From assembly GCF_016482825.1 (NCBI RefSeq), contig NZ_JAEMNV010000002.1:124001-188000 (forward strand): a stretch of DNA of 64,000 nucleotides, read 5' to 3'. The translations under genes and the position numbers were made by a program. Below the pieces are notes generated by a model. It did no database searches. It saw only the letters and a list, made by a program, of their open reading frames with translations, and was not told the origin of the DNA. Shown piece by piece: positions 43,894 to 51,592 of this stretch (position 1 is its first letter; every line of letters starts with the position of its first letter). Origin of the DNA: Antrihabitans stalagmiti (GTDB lineage Bacteria > Actinomycetota > Actinomycetes > Mycobacteriales > Mycobacteriaceae).

Positions 43894-43930
43894 TGACCGC
43901 GTGTCATGACTGCCCGGAGGTTTCCACACC

Positions 43931-44425
43931 ATGACCGTCACCGACGAATACCTGTCCAACAATGCCGACTACGCCGCCGAGTTCAGCGGACCCCTTCCGC
44001 TGCCGCCGAGCAGAAACGTCGCCGTCCTCGCCTGCATGGACGCCCGCCTCGACGTCTACCGCATCCTCGGTCTGAAGGACGGCGAAGCACACGTCATCCG
44101 CAATGCGGGTGGCGTCGTCACCGACGACGAGATCCGTTCGCTTGCGATCAGCCAGCGACTGCTCGGGACGAAGGAAATCATCCTCATCCATCACACGGAC
44201 TGCGGCATGCTCACCTTCTCCGACGACGACTTCAAGCGTGGCATCCAGGATGAAATCGGCATCAAGCCGACCTGGTCCGCCGAGGCTTTCCCCGATCTGG
44301 AGGAAGATGTGCGGCAGTCGCTGCGTCGTATCGAGAACAACCCGTTCGTCACCAAGACCGAGTCGTTGCGCGGGTTCGTCTTCGACGTCGCGACGGGCAA
44401 GCTGAACGAGGTCACCGCGTCGTGA
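43931..44425 (+). CDS. Beta-carbonic anhydrase
   Basis: A 164-residue beta-class carbonic anhydrase, interconverting CO2 and bicarbonate. Zinc and active-site residues are Cys35, Asp37 and Arg39 (ACMDAR) and His88/Cys91 (HHTDCG). Length and sequence are like M. tuberculosis Rv1284. CGGAGG lies upstream of ATG 43931 and a tandem repeat (43869-43893) upstream of that. It ends only 6 nt from the convergent phosphoesterase gene. Confidence 0.95.
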   Translation: MTVTDEYLSNNADYAAEFSGPLPLPPSRNVAVLACMDARLDVYRILGLKDGEAHVIRNAGGVVTDDEIRSLAISQRLLGTKEIILIHHTDCGMLTFSDDDFKRGIQDEIGIKPTWSAEAFPDLEEDVRQSLRRIENNPFVTKTESLRGFVFDVATGKLNEVTAS

Positions 44426-44431
44426 GCTGTG

Positions 44432-45352
44432 TCAGCTCAAAGCATCCGCCCAGGTCAGTCCGCTGAGCTGACGGATGTCGGGTGATCCGACCGCAAACTC
44501 GACGGTGTGGATCACCACGCGCGCAGCGAAATCCAGTGCGTGAATGCGAACCTGATCGTCGGTGACGACGATCCGCAGACCCTGGTTCTGCGAGTCGTCG
44601 TGCGCTTGTTCGCCACCGCGGCCGTTCGCCTCCCAGCCGAACTGGACAGCACCCGTGTTGGCGACGGCAAACCCGGCAGGGTCGCCGCCTGCGACGATGC
44701 GACGGGTGAACCAGTCGTCGCGGTACAGACTCCAGTGCGTGTGCCCGCTCAGGAACAACACCTCGGGATGAGCTCCGAGAATCTCGAGTAGCCGATCCGC
44801 TTCCGCGTAGTCGCGTTGATACACGTTCGGCGCCTGGGTAACCGGGTCGTCCCCCGTCGCAGAAATCGTGCGCGGCAGCACGTGATGGCTCGCGACAAGC
44901 ACCGGCCCGCGAGTCCGCGGCGCCGCCAATTCGGTTGCGAGCCAACCCAGCTGCGCGTCGCCGAGCACAACCTCGTGGCCACCGCGTTCGCGGCCGTCGA
45001 TCGAGCCGAGCCGCAACACCCGAACGCCACCGACGTCGTGGGCCGAGTACAACCCCGGCATCGCGGTGTAGTTGCGGAACCGGTTGATCGCCGTCGAACT
45101 AGAGCGCCACTTGTGCAGCGGCAGATAGAAGTCGTGGTTGCCGATCGTGAACAGCACAGGCGGATGCGGCGTCGCGGCAAGCCTGGCCGTCAACTCGTCC
45201 CACTGCCACCGATAGCCCCGCAACGTGAGGTCGCCGTTGATCAGCAACTGATCCGCTTGCGGAAATTCGGCGAAGGCGGCCAACGCGACGTCGAGGTCGT
45301 CCACGTCACCCTGCACGTCGGAGATCACATCGAAGCGGACTGGTTGGCTCAT
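44432..45352 (-). CDS. Calcineurin-like metallophosphoesterase
   Basis: A 306-residue cytoplasmic metallophosphoesterase (PF00149). Metal-binding motifs in order: [10 protein letters not shown] (D-x-Q replaces the usual D-x-H), [24 protein letters not shown] and LSGHTHWS. The glutamine in the first motif is a notable deviation seen in some subfamilies. It starts at ATG 45352, divergent from hisN with only 33 nt between the start codons, so the promoters overlap. The substrate (nucleotide, lipid or protein phosphate) is unknown. Confidence 0.88.
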   Translation of the reverse strand: MSQPVRFDVISDVQGDVDDLDVALAAFAEFPQADQLLINGDLTLRGYRWQWDELTARLAATPHPPVLFTIGNHDFYLPLHKWRSSSTAINRFRNYTAMPGLYSAHDVGGVRVLRLGSIDGRERGGHEVVLGDAQLGWLATELAAPRTRGPVLVASHHVLPRTISATGDDPVTQAPNVYQRDYAEADRLLEILGAHPEVLFLSGHTHWSLYRDDWFTRRIVAGGDPAGFAVANTGAVQFGWEANGRGGEQAHDDSQNQGLRIVVTDDQVRIHALDFAARVVIHTVEFAVGSPDIRQLSGLTWADALS

Positions 45353-45385
45353 AACCGCAGATTCTGCACCGGTACGGTGACAAAC

Positions 45386-46189
45386 GTGTCCAGCGCCGAG
45401 AATTCTCCGTACCGCGCCGACCTCGAGCTCGCGCTCCTGATCGCCGACGCGGCCGACCACATCACTCGCGACCGCTTCGGTGCGCTCGACCTCCGCATCG
45501 ACGACAAGCCCGACCTGACGCCCGTCTCCGACGCCGACCTCGCCGTCGAGCGAGTGACGCGCGACGCGCTCACGGCACAGCGACCCGACGACGCCGTGCT
45601 CGGCGAGGAGTTCGGCGGCACAGTCACCTTCGAAGGCAGGCAGTGGGTCATCGACCCGATCGACGGGACCAAGAACTTTGTCCGCGGCGTGCCGATCTGG
45701 GCGACGTTGATCGCGCTACTCGACGACGGCGTGCCTGTCGTCGGGGTCGTCAGCGCGCCCGCGTTGGCGCGTCGCTGGTGGGCTGCCGCCGGTGGCGGCT
45801 CGTGGACCAGATTCGACGGTGACGAGGCGAAACAGCTGTCGGTCTCGACCGTCGGCAGTCTCGGGTCGGCGAGCCTGAGTTTCGCAAGCCTGTCGGGCTG
45901 GCGAGATCGCGGACTCCGGGACCGGTTCGTCGATTTGACCGACGACGTGTGGCGGGTGCGCGGCTACGGCGACTTCTTCTCCTACTGCCTGCTCGCCGAA
46001 GGCGCGTTGGAGATCGCCGCCGAACCAGAAGTCTCCCTGTGGGATCTCGCGCCGCTCGACCTCCTCGTTCGCGAAGCCGGCGGACGATTCACCTCACTCG
46101 CGGGCGCGCCGGGCCCACACGGCGGCGACGCGGTTGCAACCAACGGGCTGTTGCACGACGAAGTTCTCACTCGCCTGCGGGATTCGTGA
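45386..46189 (+). CDS. hisN: Histidinol-phosphatase (inositol-monophosphatase fold)
   Basis: A 267-residue enzyme of the inositol monophosphatase superfamily: GEEFGG (metal Glu), [17 protein letters not shown] (metal Asp residues) and the C-terminal [15 protein letters not shown]. It is very close in motif wording to M. tuberculosis Rv3137, characterised as the histidinol-phosphatase HisN of histidine synthesis. GTG 45386 lies 7 nt after TACGGT (45373-45378) with no ribosome-binding site, so it is probably leaderless. fadE24 and fadE23 follow nearby, as in M. tuberculosis. Confidence 0.9.
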   Translation: MSSAENSPYRADLELALLIADAADHITRDRFGALDLRIDDKPDLTPVSDADLAVERVTRDALTAQRPDDAVLGEEFGGTVTFEGRQWVIDPIDGTKNFVRGVPIWATLIALLDDGVPVVGVVSAPALARRWWAAAGGGSWTRFDGDEAKQLSVSTVGSLGSASLSFASLSGWRDRGLRDRFVDLTDDVWRVRGYGDFFSYCLLAEGALEIAAEPEVSLWDLAPLDLLVREAGGRFTSLAGAPGPHGGDAVATNGLLHDEVLTRLRDS

Positions 46190-46210
46190 CTCGGTTTTAG
46201 GCTCAGCGCC

Positions 46211-46567
46211 ATGGAGTTCGTGCGGCTCGTTCTGCTTTTCGTCCACATTCTGGGTTTCGGCGCACTGCTGGGTGGGATGTTCGTCCAGATGTCGGCGGGC
46301 GACAAACGGATCAACGGACCGATGCGTGACGGGTCGGGCACCGCGTTTCTCGCCGGCCTGCTCCTTGTCGGCGTTCTCGAAGCCGGCGATTCGACCGTCG
46401 ATCACGCGAAGGTCGCTGTGAAACTCGGTGTCGGCCTGGTGATCCTGGTCCTCGTCATGGCCAACATCCGCAAGCCGAAGATTCCGGATGCGTTGTTCTA
46501 CGCCATCTTCGGACTTACCGTGCTCAACATTGCCGTCGCCGTGTTCTGGTCACCGGTGCACAAATAG
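46211..46567 (+). CDS. Small integral membrane protein, four TM
   Basis: A 118-residue protein with four predicted membrane helices (about 5-25, 45-60, 68-85, 92-112), no signal peptide and no motif I can name. TAGGCT (46198-46203) lies 7 nt before ATG 46211 without a ribosome-binding site, indicating a leaderless transcript despite the short distance from hisN. It ends just before hairpin repeat E. Function unknown. Confidence 0.75.
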   Translation: MEFVRLVLLFVHILGFGALLGGMFVQMSAGDKRINGPMRDGSGTAFLAGLLLVGVLEAGDSTVDHAKVAVKLGVGLVILVLVMANIRKPKIPDALFYAIFGLTVLNIAVAVFWSPVHK

Positions 46568-46584
46568 ACAGGGGCGCTTCGCGC

Positions 46585-46630
46585 CTCGTGAGTCTTTTCG
46601 GAGGTCGGGCGCGCCGAAAAGACGCACGAG
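46585..46630. repeat. Dispersed hairpin repeat, copy E (imperfect)
   Basis: Left arm CTCGTGAGTCTTTTCGGAGG as in copy B; right arm CGCCGAAAAGACGCACGAG matches the type of copies D and C, so the arms mismatch in a few places. It looks like a hybrid of two repeat subtypes. Flanked by GGCGCTTCGCGCC on the left and GCGGCGTAGCCGC on the right. It lies between convergent genes ending at 46567 and 46644. Confidence 0.85.
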
Positions 46631-46643
46631 CGGCGTAGCCGCA

Positions 46644-47012
46644 TCAGAGAACGGCGATGAGCACCAGTGCGATCAACGGGGTGCTGCCCTGCATGATCGC
46701 GGCGCGGAAATACTTGGCCCCGCCGACCGCGAGGACGAGCGCGGCGCCGACGATGCTGGCGCAGCCGAACACGACGAGGGCATGACCAGCGTCCCCACCG
46801 ATGATCAGTCCGACGACGATGCCGATCGCGAGAAACAGGTTGTAGAACCCTTGGTTGAATGCCATGGGCCGCAACACCTCTGCGTCCGCCTGACTGGCTA
46901 CCGAGAACCGCTTCCAGACCTCGGGCTTGGTCCACAACACGCTCTCCATCACGAAGATGAGCACGTGTAGCGCGGCGGCGATGGCCGCGAAGATTCCGGC
47001 TGCGATGGGCAT
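46644..47012 (-). CDS. DUF1304 family integral membrane protein
   Basis: A 122-residue membrane protein with four helices matching DUF1304: AALHVLIFVMESVLW in the first half, then FNQGFYNLFLAIG and HALVVFGCASIVGAALVL. Members are small, conserved and uncharacterised. ATG 47012. It is divergent from fadE24, about 60 nt from the palindrome at 47075-47090. Confidence 0.87.
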   Translation of the reverse strand: MPIAAGIFAAIAAALHVLIFVMESVLWTKPEVWKRFSVASQADAEVLRPMAFNQGFYNLFLAIGIVVGLIIGGDAGHALVVFGCASIVGAALVLAVGGAKYFRAAIMQGSTPLIALVLIAVL

Positions 47013-47074
47013 GTGACAAGGCTCTCACAACCTGGTGCCGAATTCGCTTTCATCGCAGATGCTCGACGCCGTAC

Positions 47075-47092
47075 CTTACTCTGGAGTAAGAT
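47075..47092. promoter_or_regulatory. Palindromic operator over the fadE24 promoter
   Basis: The perfect 16-bp palindrome CTTACTC-TG-GAGTAAG (47075-47090) overlaps TAAGAT (47087-47092), a good -10, about 40 nt upstream of the fadE24 start. Short palindromes of this type are usual targets of TetR fatty-acid regulators. No regulator gene is adjacent, so the site is probably one of several in a regulon. Confidence 0.65.
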
Positions 47093-47129
47093 AGCTACCG
47101 ACCATGCCGGCCACCGAGAAATGGTGATC

Positions 47130-48521
47130 ATGAGTAAGCAGAAAAGCGCGACGAAGCGCAGGCCCCGCGACACGTCTGCGGTTGGCCTCACCCCTACGAA
47201 GCGGGATTGGATGGGTGCGGCAATGCGCGCCCTGACAACCATCACCGGATCGGAACTGGCTCAGAAGTACAAGCTGAGCGATCCGATCAACCGCGTCACC
47301 TACGAAGGCACGAAGACCGGCTTCCGCACCCTCGGTGCCGCGACTCGCGCATTCGAGAAGGTCGCAGGAAACGGCAAGCCGAACCGCCTCCCCGCGTCGG
47401 CAACCAAGGGCGCCGACTACTTCGACATCACCCCTGACGAAGATCAGAAGATGATCGTCGAGACGGTCAAGGAGTTCGCCGCCGAGATCCTGCGTCCCGC
47501 CGCGCACGACGCGGACGCAGCGGCAACAGCCCCGAAAGACCTGCTCGAGCGCGCCGCCGAACTCGGCATCACGCTCATCAACGTTCCCGAAGAGCTCGAA
47601 GGTGCAGCCAGCGAACGTGGCGCAGTCACGAACTCCCTTGTCGCAGAAGCACTTGCGCATGGCGACATGGGTCTCGCACTGCCGATCCTCGCACCGAGCG
47701 GTGTTGCCGTCGCGCTGACCCAGTGGGGTTCGGAGACGCAGCAGAAGACCTACCTCCCCGCCTTCACCGGCGAGAACGTCCCAGCAGCAGCGGTCGTCGT
47801 GTCGGAGCCGCGTGCACTGTTCGACCCGTTCGCGTTGCAGACCAAGGCCGTTCGCTCGCCGAGCGGCTACAAGATCAACGGCGTCAAGAGCCTCGTTCCC
47901 GCTGCGGGCGATGCGGAACTGTTCATCGTCGCGGCAGCACTCGACGGTCGCCCGACCTTCTTCATCGTCGAGGCGAAGTCCAAAGGCGTTGTCATCGAAG
48001 CAGATCCGAGCATGGGCTTGCGAGCAGCAGGCCTCGGTCGCCTGATCCTCACCGACGTCGCCGTCTCCGAATCCGCGATCCTCGGTGACAGCGATGCCGA
48101 CGAGCGTGCGCACGAATACGCCGACGCGATCCGGCTTTCCCGGCTGGGTTGGGCGTCGATGGCGGTCGGCACCGGCCAGGCCGTGCTCGACTACGTCATT
48201 CCCTACGTCAACGAGCGCGAAGCGTTCGGCGAGCCGATCAGCCATCGTCAGGCTGTCGCATTCATGGTGGCCAACATCGCCATCGAACTCGACGGTATGC
48301 GTCTGGTCACGCTGCGTGGCGCTTCCCGCGCGGAGCAAGGCCTGTCGTTCGCACGTGAAGCGGCGCTCGCGCGTCGTCTCGCATCCGAAAAGGGCATGCA
48401 GATCGGCTTGGACGGCGTCCAGCTGCTCGGCGGCCACGGCTTCACCAAGGAACACCCGGTCGAGCGCTGGTACCGCGACCTTCGAGCCATCGGCATCGCC
48501 GAGGGCGTTGTCCTGATCTGA
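47130..48521 (+). CDS. fadE24: Acyl-CoA dehydrogenase, FadE24-like
   Basis: A 463-residue acyl-CoA dehydrogenase with an unusual basic N-terminal extension (about 75 residues) before the dehydrogenase N-domain (TPDEDQKMIVETVKEFAAE). The C-domain has DGVQLLGGHGFTKEHPVERWYRD and IAEGVV, where Glu could be the catalytic base. The mid-domain TEPxxGS-type flavin motif is weak (VVSEPRALFDPF). This pattern matches the fadE24 partner of mycobacterial two-gene dehydrogenases that form mixed tetramers with FadE23. ATG 47130 is preferred; 47121 and earlier starts exist. fadE23 follows after 38 nt. Confidence 0.88.
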   Translation: MSKQKSATKRRPRDTSAVGLTPTKRDWMGAAMRALTTITGSELAQKYKLSDPINRVTYEGTKTGFRTLGAATRAFEKVAGNGKPNRLPASATKGADYFDITPDEDQKMIVETVKEFAAEILRPAAHDADAAATAPKDLLERAAELGITLINVPEELEGAASERGAVTNSLVAEALAHGDMGLALPILAPSGVAVALTQWGSETQQKTYLPAFTGENVPAAAVVVSEPRALFDPFALQTKAVRSPSGYKINGVKSLVPAAGDAELFIVAAALDGRPTFFIVEAKSKGVVIEADPSMGLRAAGLGRLILTDVAVSESAILGDSDADERAHEYADAIRLSRLGWASMAVGTGQAVLDYVIPYVNEREAFGEPISHRQAVAFMVANIAIELDGMRLVTLRGASRAEQGLSFAREAALARRLASEKGMQIGLDGVQLLGGHGFTKEHPVERWYRDLRAIGIAEGVVLI

Positions 48522-48559
48522 CGCCGTCGCTGCTGCTTGCCTACTAAGGAACCCCAAAC

Positions 48560-49792
48560 ATGATCAATCTCGAAATCCCCAAGAAGCTGAAGTTCTCGGC
48601 CAACCAGGCCCATCAGGTCGCGACCGAGATCTTCCGCCCCATTTCCCGCAAGTACGACCTCGGAGAACACGACTACCCGGTCGAGCTCGACACGATGGCC
48701 GCCATGATCGAAGGCCTCGGCGACTCCGGCACGCAAGACATCGGCGGCGCCGCCGGTGGCCGCAGCGACGAGACCGCCGAAGACAAGAAGCACGCGACGG
48801 AGCTGCTCGGCAACTCCAACGGCGGCAACATGTCTGCACTGCTGAACGCACTCGAAACCTCGTGGGGCGACGTCGGCCTGATGCTGTCGATCCCCTACCA
48901 GGGCCTCGGCAACGCCGCGATCGCAGCGGTTGCCACCGACGAGCAGCTCGGCCGCTTCGGCAAGGTGTGGGCCTCGATGGCCATCACCGAGCCGAGCTTC
49001 GGCTCCGACTCGGCAGCTGTCAGCACCACTGCGGTGCGCGACGGCGACGAGTGGGTCCTCAACGGTGAAAAGATCTTCGTCACCGCCGGTGAGCGCTCGA
49101 CACACATCGTCGTCTGGGCGTCGGTCGACAAGAGCCTCGGCCGCGCGGCGATCAAGTCGTTCGTCGTACCGCGTGATGCTTCTGGCCTCTCGGTCGCACG
49201 GTTGGAGCACAAGCTCGGCATCAAGGCGTCCGACACCGCGGTGCTGCTGCTGCAGGACTGCCGCATTCCGGCGGACAACATCCTCGGTAGCCCGGAAGTC
49301 AACGTGGAGAAGGGCTTTGCCGGGGTCATGCAGACCTTCGACAACACCCGTCCGCTCGTGGCAGCCATGGCTGTCGGTGTCGCACGCGCAGCGCTGGAGG
49401 AGCTTCGCAAGGTCCTCACCGATGCCGGCGTCGAGATCGACTACGACGCACCCGCCTACACCCAGCACGCGGCGGCAGCCGAGTACCTGCGTCTCGAAGC
49501 CGACTACGAGTCGTCCTACCTCCTGTCGCTGCGTGCAGCGTGGATGGCGGACAACAAGAAGCCGAACTCGCTGGAGGCCTCGATGTCGAAGGCCAAGGCA
49601 GGCCGCACCGGCACCGACGTCACGCTCAAGGCCGTCGAGCTTGCGGGCGCTATCGGCTACTCGCAGCGCACGTTGCTCGAGAAGTGGGGCCGCGACTCGA
49701 AGATTCTCGACATCTTCGAGGGCACACAGCAGATTCAGCAGCTGATCGTGGCTCGTCGCATCCTCGGAAAGTCGTCGGCGCAGCTCAAGTAA
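48560..49792 (+). CDS. fadE23: Acyl-CoA dehydrogenase, FadE23-like
   Basis: A 410-residue acyl-CoA dehydrogenase with complete active-site features: ASMAITEPSFGSDSAAVSTT for flavin/substrate binding, NGEKIFVTAGE, and the catalytic glutamate in ILDIFEGTQQIQQ. It differs from standard enzymes by a short N-domain insert (residues about 45-75, Gly/Ser/Asp-rich). Paired with fadE24 in the order found in M. tuberculosis (Rv3139-Rv3140). The pair likely acts as an alpha2beta2 enzyme on a bulky or branched CoA ester. Followed by a nested hairpin. Confidence 0.92.
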   Translation: MINLEIPKKLKFSANQAHQVATEIFRPISRKYDLGEHDYPVELDTMAAMIEGLGDSGTQDIGGAAGGRSDETAEDKKHATELLGNSNGGNMSALLNALETSWGDVGLMLSIPYQGLGNAAIAAVATDEQLGRFGKVWASMAITEPSFGSDSAAVSTTAVRDGDEWVLNGEKIFVTAGERSTHIVVWASVDKSLGRAAIKSFVVPRDASGLSVARLEHKLGIKASDTAVLLLQDCRIPADNILGSPEVNVEKGFAGVMQTFDNTRPLVAAMAVGVARAALEELRKVLTDAGVEIDYDAPAYTQHAAAAEYLRLEADYESSYLLSLRAAWMADNKKPNSLEASMSKAKAGRTGTDVTLKAVELAGAIGYSQRTLLEKWGRDSKILDIFEGTQQIQQLIVARRILGKSSAQLK

Positions 49793-49810
49793 CAGTCTTC
49801 GCCGGACACG

Positions 49811-49862
49811 CTGCACCCAATCGGGTCAGGTTGCATCCAATTGGGTGCGGCCTGACCCGATT
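49811..49862. terminator. Nested inverted repeats between fadE23 and acyl-CoA synthetase
   Basis: AATCGGGTCAGG (49819-49830) and CCTGACCCGATT (49851-49862) form a perfect 12-bp stem whose loop holds a second near-palindrome GCATCCAATTGGGTGC (49833-49848). CTGCACCCAATCGGGTCAGG is also a diverged direct repeat of TTGCATCCAATTGGGTGCGG. It may terminate the fadE operon or serve as an operator for the ligase starting at 49880. Confidence 0.6.
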
Positions 49863-49879
49863 TCGTGCATTCTGACGCG

Positions 49880-51505
49880 ATGGCTCTTCAGCGCGTCGCG
49901 GCGCAATTGTCCGAAACGGTCGGTGCCCTCGGCGCGATGCGGCGAGCCGGGTTGGTGTCGTTCGGCAAGCTCGGCCACGCCGCCGTCACGGCAAAGGCGG
50001 CGCGCGCATACGGACCGCTCGCAGGCCCGATCCATGCCCACGCGATCAACGGGATCGACCGCGTTGCCCTGATCGACGATCTCGGGTCACTCACCTATCC
50101 CGAACTCGACCAGCAATCGAACGCACTCGCGCGCGCCTGGCAGGAAGCCGGGTTCGACGACACCTCGGTCATCGCGTCGATCTGCAGAAACTCACGGTGG
50201 TTCGTCCTCGTCGGTTTGGCGTCCGCGAAGCTCGGCGCTCGACTCGTCCTGATGAACACAGGGTTCGCCGCGCCGCAACTTGCCGCTGTCGCGGAGCGCG
50301 AGGGGGTCGGCGTATTCGTCTACGACGCCGAATTCGCGGCCCTCGCAGCAGCGCTACCTGCGACGACGACCAAATATGTCGCGTGGGTCGAGGACCCGAC
50401 GGACGACCCGTCGTTGGAGCACCTCATTGCAGGCCAGCCCACGAATCCGCTACCTCCGCCCGCCAAGGCCGGCGTCGCCACTCAGCTCACCAGCGGCACC
50501 ACCGGTACGCCGAAAGGTGTTCCGCGAGCGGTGGTGTCACCGCTTGCCTCGGCTCAGATCCTCGACCGCATCCCGTTGCGCACCGAGCAGACGATGTTCG
50601 CGGCGGCACCGGTATTTCACGCCACCGGGCTCGGCCTGATGGTGATGGGCTTCGCGCTTCGCAACACGATCGTGTTGACCCGCCGCTTCGAGGCTCGCGA
50701 TGCACTCCGCATCATCGCCGAGAACCGTTGCGACACTGTGATTGTCATTCCGACCATGCTGCAGCGAATCGTCGACCTCGGTCCCGATGTGATCGCCGAA
50801 TACGACACGTCCGCACTGAAGGTCGTGTTCGCAGCGGGTTCGTCCATCTCCCCCGATCTGAGTCGTAAGACGTCGGAATACCTGGGTGAAGTCCTCTACA
50901 ACCTCTACGGCTCGACCGAGTGCGCCGTCGTGACGGTCGCAACCCCGGCCGACCTCAAACGCTCACCGGGAACAGCCGGGCTGGCACCGGTGACCTGCCG
51001 TGTTGCTCTCTACGACGACGCCGGAACCAAAATCACCGAACGCGGAACGGTCGGCAGGATCTTCGCCGCCAACGGCGCGAGTTTCGCGGGCTATACCGAC
51101 GGGCGCGACAAGGAACGGATCGACGGTCTGCTTTCGACCGGCGACCTCGGCCATTTCGACGACAACGGCATGCTGTTCATCGAGGGCCGCGACGACGACA
51201 TGATCGTCTCCGGTGGCGAAAACGTCTATCCGATCGAGATCGAGAACCTGCTCGCCGACCGCACGGACGTGCTCGACGTGTGTGTCATCGGCGTCCCCGA
51301 CCCGGAGTTCGGTCAGCGGCTGCGCGCCTTCGTCGTCGTCGCCCCCGGCTTCGAGCCCGATCCGCAAGGCCTCAAAGATCACGTGAAGGCACACCTCGCG
51401 CGCTACAAAGTACCGCGTGACGTGGTCTTTCTCGACGAACTGCCACGCAACACCACCGGCAAACTCCTACGGCGAGTGCTTGTGGAGATGAACGAAAACC
51501 CCTGA
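49880..51505 (+). CDS. Acyl-CoA synthetase (FadD2/FadD12-like)
   Basis: A 541-residue AMP-forming ligase: P-loop LTSGTTGTPKGVPRAV, A5 YGSTECAV, A7 LLSTGDLGHF, hinge GRDDDMIVSGGENVYPIEIE, and the A10 lysine in NTTGKLLRR. It converts a fatty acid to acyl-CoA through acyl-AMP. About two thirds of its residues appear shared with the next gene, so the two are tandem paralogues. ATG 49880 is used; GTG 49865 lies 15 nt upstream inside the end of the nested repeat. With fadE24/fadE23 upstream it fits beta-oxidation entry. Confidence 0.92.
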   Translation: MALQRVAAQLSETVGALGAMRRAGLVSFGKLGHAAVTAKAARAYGPLAGPIHAHAINGIDRVALIDDLGSLTYPELDQQSNALARAWQEAGFDDTSVIASICRNSRWFVLVGLASAKLGARLVLMNTGFAAPQLAAVAEREGVGVFVYDAEFAALAAALPATTTKYVAWVEDPTDDPSLEHLIAGQPTNPLPPPAKAGVATQLTSGTTGTPKGVPRAVVSPLASAQILDRIPLRTEQTMFAAAPVFHATGLGLMVMGFALRNTIVLTRRFEARDALRIIAENRCDTVIVIPTMLQRIVDLGPDVIAEYDTSALKVVFAAGSSISPDLSRKTSEYLGEVLYNLYGSTECAVVTVATPADLKRSPGTAGLAPVTCRVALYDDAGTKITERGTVGRIFAANGASFAGYTDGRDKERIDGLLSTGDLGHFDDNGMLFIEGRDDDMIVSGGENVYPIEIENLLADRTDVLDVCVIGVPDPEFGQRLRAFVVVAPGFEPDPQGLKDHVKAHLARYKVPRDVVFLDELPRNTTGKLLRRVLVEMNENP

Positions 51506-51592
51506 CCGCGGCCTTTGCTAGTCTGCGTTTGCTCACATTCTCATGACAACGCGGTCATCCTCGAGAATTCGAGGTCCGCCGGAGGTACCGAC

